Assembly (NCBI GenBank): GCA_030692365.1
Contig: JAUYCC010000026.1
Coordinates: forward strand, 1 to 64,000
Length of the DNA stretch: 64,000 bases
Direction of reading: 5' to 3'
Origin: Pelolinea sp.
Lineage (GTDB): Bacteria > Chloroflexota > Anaerolineae > Anaerolineales > Anaerolineaceae
The notes under the pieces are model-generated. The model had not been told where the DNA came from, ran no database searches, and saw nothing but the letters and a program-made list of their open reading frames with translations. Positions 57,868 through 64,000 of the stretch are shown here, in pieces; the stretch's first letter is position 1, and every line of letters starts with the position of its first letter. A program made the translations under genes and the position numbers.

Positions 57868-59211
57868 TTAATCCGCGACCATCTCCACTTTTGCGAGCAG
57901 TTCATCCTCTGTCAGTTTGCTAGCCATCCACTCATTCTGCAGATTCCAGAGCGTGAAGACTGTAGAAGGTTTGATCTCAACATTTTCCAGGGTGACAGGC
58001 TCATCCATGGGAATATCCCGAATCACTTTCGCGCCTTTGGCCAAACCAATGGGCAGCAAATTTTCCTTACGGGCGGCTTCGTAGGTATCAATCAGGCTGT
58101 AATAGGCAACGCCGCCGATCGCGTCCAGGACATCACCGGATTTCAGGTTCTTTTTAGATACCGCGAAAACTTCCGAAGTCAGCCGGTCAAGCGGCACCAT
58201 ATTGGCTTTTTTCCGAAGCACAAGCATGGCGCAGGTGAGTGGTACTTCGATACTGCACAGGTGGAAGGGTCGGAAAAGGGTGTAATACGGGCCATTGCCC
58301 ATATTGCGCAGGATCATGGCTTCGCGCAGGCGGGGATGGTCGGTGCGCACGATCAGGAAAACACCCGGGGCTACGCGCCCCACGCCAAAATCTACAACAC
58401 CCATTTTATTCAGCACGCCGCCATCTTCCTTTAAAGCAAAGGCGTGATGCAAATGGTCGCGGTCAGTTTCCACTCCATGCATACCGCGCACATCCGGCAC
58501 CAGACCTGTGGCGTTGGAAACTGCAGCCATCTCGATCATGGTCTTTGAGCCGTCCACAAACTCAATCAGCATATTGGGGCTCAAGCCGCGCCGCGCCGCT
58601 TCTTTTTGCACATCCGGGTCGTCCGGTGAAGCATGCCGATCAAGTGGGTTGTTCTTACCTTTACCGGCCGCCACAATAGTAAAGCCGATCGCGTCCGCAA
58701 AATCGTAAAGTTCTTTGCACGCCGCGGGTTCATCCCCGGCAGCCAGCGCGTAAAGCTGGCCTTTCTTTAAACAATACCAGTGAAGCAGCGGACCAACAGT
58801 GATATCTGTTTCTACGTTCATCATCGCCAGGTCGTGGCCGTGGCGCACGGTTCTCAAGGATGCGCGAGCGCCGATTTCCGGCACACCGGTAGACTCAATC
58901 ACTACATCTATGTTTTTTACATCAGTGAGAATACGATAGTCGTTAACCGCCACATATTTGCCGGCAGCAATGGCTATATCCGCATCTTTCGTATTTTCCA
59001 CTACAACGACTTCACCCTCAACACGAGCAATGGCATAAGCATCTTTGGCGCGCTGCAGATTGGCATCCGCAGTGATCACCACGTCTATGCCTTTCATCAT
59101 GCTGACTTCGGCTACGATGTCCGTGCCCATCTGGCCGGTTCCGATGAGCCCGATCCGTACAGGTTTGCCCTGGGCTTCCCTTTGTTTCAGTTCTTCATTT
59201 AACCCTATCAT
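57868..59211 (-). CDS. NAD(P)-binding homoserine-dehydrogenase-like oxidoreductase with SAF-like C-terminal region
   Basis: RIGLIGTGQMGTDIVAEVSMMKGIDVV; LTSEVFAVSKKNLKSGDVLD. Confidence 0.75.
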   Translation of the reverse strand: MIGLNEELKQREAQGKPVRIGLIGTGQMGTDIVAEVSMMKGIDVVITADANLQRAKDAYAIARVEGEVVVVENTKDADIAIAAGKYVAVNDYRILTDVKNIDVVIESTGVPEIGARASLRTVRHGHDLAMMNVETDITVGPLLHWYCLKKGQLYALAAGDEPAACKELYDFADAIGFTIVAAGKGKNNPLDRHASPDDPDVQKEAARRGLSPNMLIEFVDGSKTMIEMAAVSNATGLVPDVRGMHGVETDRDHLHHAFALKEDGGVLNKMGVVDFGVGRVAPGVFLIVRTDHPRLREAMILRNMGNGPYYTLFRPFHLCSIEVPLTCAMLVLRKKANMVPLDRLTSEVFAVSKKNLKSGDVLDAIGGVAYYSLIDTYEAARKENLLPIGLAKGAKVIRDIPMDEPVTLENVEIKPSTVFTLWNLQNEWMASKLTEDELLAKVEMVAD

Positions 59212-59223
59212 GATAATTACCTC

Positions 59224-60258
59224 TTAAGGCTTGATAAGTACTTTAAGCGCTTCGCCGCCGGCTGCGGCTTCAAATCCTTTAGCCAATTCATCCAACGGAT
59301 AGATGGCTGTGATCAGTTTTTCAGCCGGGATCAGTCCGCGCTGCAGTGCTTCCAGAGCCAGCGCGTGGTAAGTTGGGTGGTAAGAGAAAGACCCGATAAC
59401 CTCAATTTCGTTGTAATGAATGCGATTGCCATCCAGCGATGCCATGTGGTTATCTTTGGGCAGTCCACCAAACAGCATAACCTTGCCGCGTTTTTTGGCA
59501 ATTTCCACCGCCTGGGTTTGTGTGGCAGGCACCGGGTTGGCGCAAATGACCACATCCGCGCCCCGGCCTTTGGTAAATTCGCGAACGGCCTCACCGAGGT
59601 CTTGTTCAAAGGGATTGAGCATCAGTTCGGGCTCAAATTTTGCCGCAAGTTTGCGGCGAATGTCGCTGGGTTCTGATATGATCACCCGCGCGCCGCGCGC
59701 ATGTGCCACCGCGGTGTGGATGCAGCCGATCGGTCCGGCGCCCATCACCACCACCACATCATCAATACTGGTATGGATGCGGTCGTGACAAGCTAATACT
59801 GAACTGCAGGGCTCGGAAACAGCCGCGTGGTCGAAGGACAGGCCTTTGGGCATTTTGTGCACCACGCCCAGGGTTAGCACTTCTTCGGTCAGCAGAATTT
59901 TCTCAGCAAAGCCGCCCGGATAACCAGGGGTAATACCAAGGAAATGCAGGGAATCGCACAGGTTGTATTGCGCATGGCGGCAGTAATAGCATTTGCCGCA
60001 GTGAATATCCGGCGCGATGGCAATTTTATCGCCAACCGCAAAAATCTTTACTTCCGCACCAGCCGCGCTGACCGTTCCGGAAATCTCATGCCCTGATACC
60101 ACGGGTTCAATTGCCGGACCTTCCTTCCAGCGGCGCAGGTCAGAACCGCACACGCCGCAGGCGACAATATCCACCACCACATCCCGGAGTCCGGGTTTGA
60201 GTTCGGGAACGTCCCTCAGTTCAAATTGCTTGCTACCTACCAAAAATGCTGATTTCAT
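59224..60258 (-). CDS. Zn-dependent alcohol dehydrogenase (MDR)
   Basis: CGVCGSDLRRW, GHEISGTVSAAG, CGKCYYCRHAQYNLC. Confidence 0.87.
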   Translation of the reverse strand: MKSAFLVGSKQFELRDVPELKPGLRDVVVDIVACGVCGSDLRRWKEGPAIEPVVSGHEISGTVSAAGAEVKIFAVGDKIAIAPDIHCGKCYYCRHAQYNLCDSLHFLGITPGYPGGFAEKILLTEEVLTLGVVHKMPKGLSFDHAAVSEPCSSVLACHDRIHTSIDDVVVVMGAGPIGCIHTAVAHARGARVIISEPSDIRRKLAAKFEPELMLNPFEQDLGEAVREFTKGRGADVVICANPVPATQTQAVEIAKKRGKVMLFGGLPKDNHMASLDGNRIHYNEIEVIGSFSYHPTYHALALEALQRGLIPAEKLITAIYPLDELAKGFEAAAGGEALKVLIKP

Positions 60259-60267
60259 CGTACTATC

Positions 60268-60876
60268 CTATATTATTTTCAAGTCTTCCAGTTTTTTACC
60301 AACCGCCCCGCCCGGATGGGTTGCGCCAAATTGTTCCAGGGTGTATCCGCGTAGCTTGAGCAGCACCACGCACAACGCATCGCCGTACGCGGCGTTGATC
60401 AGTGAACTACCGGTAGCGATCATCCCAAAGGGGTCGCCTTCGGGCGGTGCAACGACTTTTAATACCACGTCCGAAAGTTTTCCCAATTCCGATTCAGGTT
60501 TTTCGGTAATTGAGATCACCGTTGCTCCGCGGGACTTGGCAACTCTGGCGAGGAATATTACATCGGAAGAACTGCCGCCTTTGGATAAGGTGATGAGCAC
60601 ATCATTAGCGGTTACCGCACCCGATAGCCCGTGCTGGCTGTCACCAGCATCGATTAATAATGATGGCGTTCCGCAAACACTCAACAGGTGCGCCAGCCGC
60701 CTGGCAACCGAGTGAGAGGTGCCGGAGCCGGAGACAAGCACATGACCCTTGCAGTTCAGCATCATCTGAGCGGCTTTGACAAAATTCTCGTCGATTTGGT
60801 CAACCAGGGTCATTACACCGCTTGCTTCTTGTTTAATGATTTGTTTTGCTAATAAAATAATTTCTTCCTGGTTCAT
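60268..60876 (-). CDS. SIS-domain sugar-phosphate isomerase (KpsF/hexuloisomerase-like)
   Basis: VLVSGSGTSHSVARRLAHLLSVCGTPS; SKGGSSSDVI. Confidence 0.82.
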   Translation of the reverse strand: MNQEEIILLAKQIIKQEASGVMTLVDQIDENFVKAAQMMLNCKGHVLVSGSGTSHSVARRLAHLLSVCGTPSLLIDAGDSQHGLSGAVTANDVLITLSKGGSSSDVIFLARVAKSRGATVISITEKPESELGKLSDVVLKVVAPPEGDPFGMIATGSSLINAAYGDALCVVLLKLRGYTLEQFGATHPGGAVGKKLEDLKII

Positions 60877-60882
60877 TCCAGC

Positions 60883-61839
60883 CTAATCCTCTAATAATTT
60901 TTTCGCGCTCTGTTGGTCGGTGATGAGCACATTAACTAGCTTACCGACCAGTGCAGCGCGGATAACCTTATCCTTATGCGGGCCGCCGGTTACCCCCACC
61001 ACGCGGTCAATCTTTTTCAATTCATCCAAAGTAATGCCTATCACTCGGTCATCTACTTCAGATTGAATGGCATTGCCTTTTTCGTCAAAATACCGCAGGC
61101 AAATGTCGCCGATCGCGCCTTTTTTCAGGAGCATCTTCATCTCTTCCTTTGTCAGAATGGTGCCGTCACGCATCACCACCGAATCCGGCGTGGGAACGCC
61201 GATGCCCACAAAGGCAATATCAATTTTAGCGAACATATCAAAGATTTCACGCACGTGCGAGTCGCTTAACACCGCTTTTTTCACCGCGGTATTATCTACA
61301 ATCCCAGGAACATTCAGGATGGATAATTTTGAACCGATTTGCGTGACCAGCCGTCGTAATATGTAAGTGGCGTGCGCTTCTGATTCCGGCATTCCCAAGC
61401 CACCGATGAGCTGCACCACCTGTGAATTCTGGCAATCCATCGCATGGAGTGCGTCAACCATTGCGCGCAGGGTAGTCCCCCACGAAATGCCGATGACGCA
61501 CGGATCGCTGACAGCCCGCGAAAAATAGTCCGCTGCCGCTACGCCAACCTCGCGCGATACCGCGATCTGCGATGAAGGTTCACTAACCTCCACCACAATC
61601 GCTTCCTTTAAACCGAACTTACTTTCCAGCGCATCTTCCAGATCGGTGTGAACACCCGGCTGCGGGATAATGTTGATCTTTACCACCCCTGCCTCTTCAG
61701 CCTGTTTGAGAAGACGCGAAACTTTTGGCCGCGACAGGATTAACCGTTTGCTGATTTCATTCTGAGTGAGGGCTTTCTCGTAATATAATTTACTGACCTT
61801 TAAAAGGAGTCGGTAGTCAATCGTTTTATTGCGCGGCAA
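60883..61839 (-). CDS. SorC/DeoR-type sugar-binding transcriptional regulator
   Basis: VSKLYYEKALTQNEISKRLILSRPKVSRLLKQAEEAG; TTG 61839 with GGAG upstream preferred over the 62091 start. Confidence 0.85.
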   Translation of the reverse strand: MPRNKTIDYRLLLKVSKLYYEKALTQNEISKRLILSRPKVSRLLKQAEEAGVVKINIIPQPGVHTDLEDALESKFGLKEAIVVEVSEPSSQIAVSREVGVAAADYFSRAVSDPCVIGISWGTTLRAMVDALHAMDCQNSQVVQLIGGLGMPESEAHATYILRRLVTQIGSKLSILNVPGIVDNTAVKKAVLSDSHVREIFDMFAKIDIAFVGIGVPTPDSVVMRDGTILTKEEMKMLLKKGAIGDICLRYFDEKGNAIQSEVDDRVIGITLDELKKIDRVVGVTGGPHKDKVIRAALVGKLVNVLITDQQSAKKLLED

Positions 61840-61864
61840 AGATTTTCTCCATATAGAATACCTG

Positions 61865-61931
61865 ATGCACAATTGTTCATCTTTGAATACTTGTGCATAA
61901 TTATTGTATAGGATATTAAAATGATTGTCAA
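61865..61931 (-). promoter_or_regulatory. Promoter (TTGACA-N17-TACAAT, minus strand) plus ATGCACAA...TTGTGCAT operator for the SorC gene
   Basis: TGTCAA 61926-61931, ATTGTA 61903-61908 (plus view); inverted repeat arms 61865-61872 and 61891-61898. Confidence 0.75.
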
Positions 61932-61967
61932 TACCAAAAAGGAATTTTCTTAATAGGATCTCAAAAA

Positions 61968-62881
61968 TGGAAAAAACACACAGGAAAATTTGGATATTTT
62001 TAGCATTTGCTTTTGGCATTTCATGGGCAGTCGGTCTGGTCATTTTTCTCACAGGCGGCCTGGCTAACAGCCCCGAGCTGGTCAAAGGCACCGGCCTGAC
62101 ATTGGCGCTGGTCCTTTTGGCAAGTGTTTACATGTGGGGACCTGCCATCGCGCATATCATCACGCGCCTGATTACCAAAATGGGTTGGAAAGATGCCAAT
62201 TTTAAACCCAATCTGAAAAAAGGCTGGCCTTACTGGCTGATGGGCTGGTTCGGGCCAGGGCTGTTAACATTACTAGGCGCAGCTGTATTCTTTCTGGTAT
62301 TTCCGGCTTCTTTTGATCCGCAAATGACATTGCTTTCCAGTCAATTAAAAGCCGCGGGGGTGGCTGAAGGGCAGATCAATCCTTTTCAATATGTGCTTGG
62401 CCAGAGTATTGTGGCGCTGCTCATAGCCCCCCTGCTCAACCTGGTGGCAACCTTCGGAGAAGAGTTTGGTTGGCGGGCTTACCTGGTGCCTGCCCTAGCC
62501 AAATTCGGCCGCAAAAAAGCCTTGGTTATTTCCGGGCTGATTTGGGGTGTCTGGCACTGGCCGGTGATAATGATGGGACACAACTATGGGCTGGATTATC
62601 CCGGCTTCCCCTGGCTCGGCTTGCTGGCTACACTGTGGTTCACCCTGTCAGTCGGAATCTTCTTCGGGTGGCTTTCCCTGAAAGCGGAAAGCGTCTGGCC
62701 GGCGGTATTCGCGCATGGTGCCCTGAATGGCATCGCCGCCATCGGACTGCTCTTCATTAAAGAACCTTTCTCAATGTTACTGGGTCCGTCACCGGCAGGT
62801 CTGATAGCATGCCTGCCCTTCACTATCCTGTCATTGGTTATTCTTCTTACAATGAATGAAGAACAGCCAGCAGTGGTTTAG
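61968..62881 (+). CDS. CPBP family intramembrane metalloprotease
   Basis: FGEEFGWRAYLVPAL (EExxxR), GLIWGVWHWP; ATG at MEKTHRK. Confidence 0.88.
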
Positions 62882-62882
62882 A

Positions 62883-63734
62883 TTAGGGCATTTGCATTAA
62901 TTTTTCAAGAAATTTCGCGGGGCCGTTCTGGTCGCAGGGTTCAATAACCAGATCGGCGCTCGCCTTGGCGGCTGCTGATCCATTCTCGACCGCCACACCC
63001 AAACCCGCGGCGGTCAACATTTCAATGTCATTATCATAATCGCCGAAAGCCATTATCTCGTTCATCTCCACCCCCAGGCTGTCTGCCAGCTTTTGAATTC
63101 CGGTAACCTTGGTGATCCCCTTGGGCAGCACCTCCAGTAATTTAGTGCTGGTGAAAATGATATCCGACTGAGCACCGAGTTCCCCCTTAAATCTTTTTTC
63201 AAGGTCAATCAGGTTTTGAGGGATATGCTGCTCAATTACCAGACACTTGTTCACTTCCGAAAGACGGTTTTCAATTGTATTCCACTGGCAAATTTCTACG
63301 ATGCCGTAAGTGACCTGGTTGTAAATCGGGAAGATATCCTCGTTCATTTCTTTCATGATGATGTCGTTGTCTATATATATCACCAGGTTCCGGTTACCTT
63401 CTTCACAGATATCGACTACCCGTTTGGTGATATCGAGAGGCAGAACTGATTTGGCAAGGATTTCTCCATGCCTGGTCTCAATCATGCTGCCGTTGGAAAG
63501 CACCAAAGGAAGTTCTATTTCCAGGTCATCTGCGATTTGCTGAGTTGCCGGCAGGTTCTTGCCGGTCGCGAGTGTATAGTAAATGCCATGATCACGCAAG
63601 CTCAGTAAAACATCCCGGGTATAAGAATCCAGAATATGGCTGGGACCTACCAAAGTGCCGTCAATATCAAAAACAATCAACTTAAAGTCGTGAAGGTTTA
63701 TTTGCGAGAGTGTTTTGGCTGGCTGAGATGTCAT
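62883..63734 (-). CDS. Cof-type HAD-IIB hydrolase
   Basis: LIVFDIDGTLVG; MAFGDYDNDIEML. Confidence 0.88.
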   Translation of the reverse strand: MTSQPAKTLSQINLHDFKLIVFDIDGTLVGPSHILDSYTRDVLLSLRDHGIYYTLATGKNLPATQQIADDLEIELPLVLSNGSMIETRHGEILAKSVLPLDITKRVVDICEEGNRNLVIYIDNDIIMKEMNEDIFPIYNQVTYGIVEICQWNTIENRLSEVNKCLVIEQHIPQNLIDLEKRFKGELGAQSDIIFTSTKLLEVLPKGITKVTGIQKLADSLGVEMNEIMAFGDYDNDIEMLTAAGLGVAVENGSAAAKASADLVIEPCDQNGPAKFLEKLMQMP

Positions 63735-63755
63735 TTATGAAATCCTTGAAAATGA

Positions 63756-64000
63756 TTATTTCTGTTGCTGCCGCTCTAATAGCTCATCTAAAAATTTTGC
63801 GGGTCCGTTTTCATCACTTGATGCGATGGTCAGATTGGCGCTTGCTTTTGCCAGATCCGAACCGTTTTCCATGGTAATGCCCAGCCCTGCACCCTCGAGC
63901 ATCTCAACATCGTTATTGCCGTCTCCAAAAGTCATCACTTCTTCCATGCTGATTCCCAGCATCTCGGATAATCTCCGGATGGCGCTGAGTTTTGATACTC
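63756..64000 (-). CDS. Cof-type HAD hydrolase, C-terminal part (runs off the window edge)
   Basis: VSKLSAIRRLSEMLGISMEEVMTFGDGNNDVEMLEGAGLGITMENGS; open upstream to the edge. Confidence 0.85.
   Translation of the reverse strand, partial: VSKLSAIRRLSEMLGISMEEVMTFGDGNNDVEMLEGAGLGITMENGSDLAKASANLTIASSDENGPAKFLDELLERQQQK

Noticed and set aside
61925-62091. Head-on overlap of SorC and CPBP coding regions
   Set aside because: Both ORF-track starts are over-extended; internal starts (61839 and 61968) leave a normal divergent promoter gap.
62883-64000. Tandem HAD hydrolases as something unusual
   Set aside because: Simple tandem paralogues of a very common Cof-type family; ordinary.

Overview
The window is gene-dense bacterial DNA, and its gene content fits Chloroflexota/Anaerolineae (inference only; no marker gene was checked). 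Three blocks stand out. (1) At 1349-7758 there is a compact plus-strand operon with its own promoter, operator and terminator. It encodes what looks like a complete membrane-linked ubiquitin-like conjugation pathway: a GntR-HTH::E1 fusion, a multi-TM protein with a C-terminal RING-like finger (E3 candidate), a Ubl::E2 fusion, a stand-alone Ubl ending in ...TAG, a JAMM/MPN+ isopeptidase, a TM-FHA protein and a lipobox VWA protein with a C-terminal TM. The fusion of the activating enzyme to a DNA-binding repressor domain, next to a FadR-type palindromic operator on its own promoter, is the most striking observation. (2) At 8142-12991 there are alpha-glucan enzymes (GH57 and GH13). (3) From about 13 to 61 kb there is a large carbohydrate catabolic island. 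It has two ribose-type ABC importers (each with two different permeases), three FGGY kinases, PfkB and ROK kinases, several isomerases/epimerases/aldolases, a split transketolase, a RuBisCO-like protein, a URO-D-family protein, two 2-oxoacid dehydrogenase E1/E2 sets (one acoXABC-like with a frameshifted acoX), and LacI and SorC regulators with recognisable promoters and operators. CPBP protease and Cof-type HAD genes close the window. All functional calls come from reading the sequence by eye; no database search was run.
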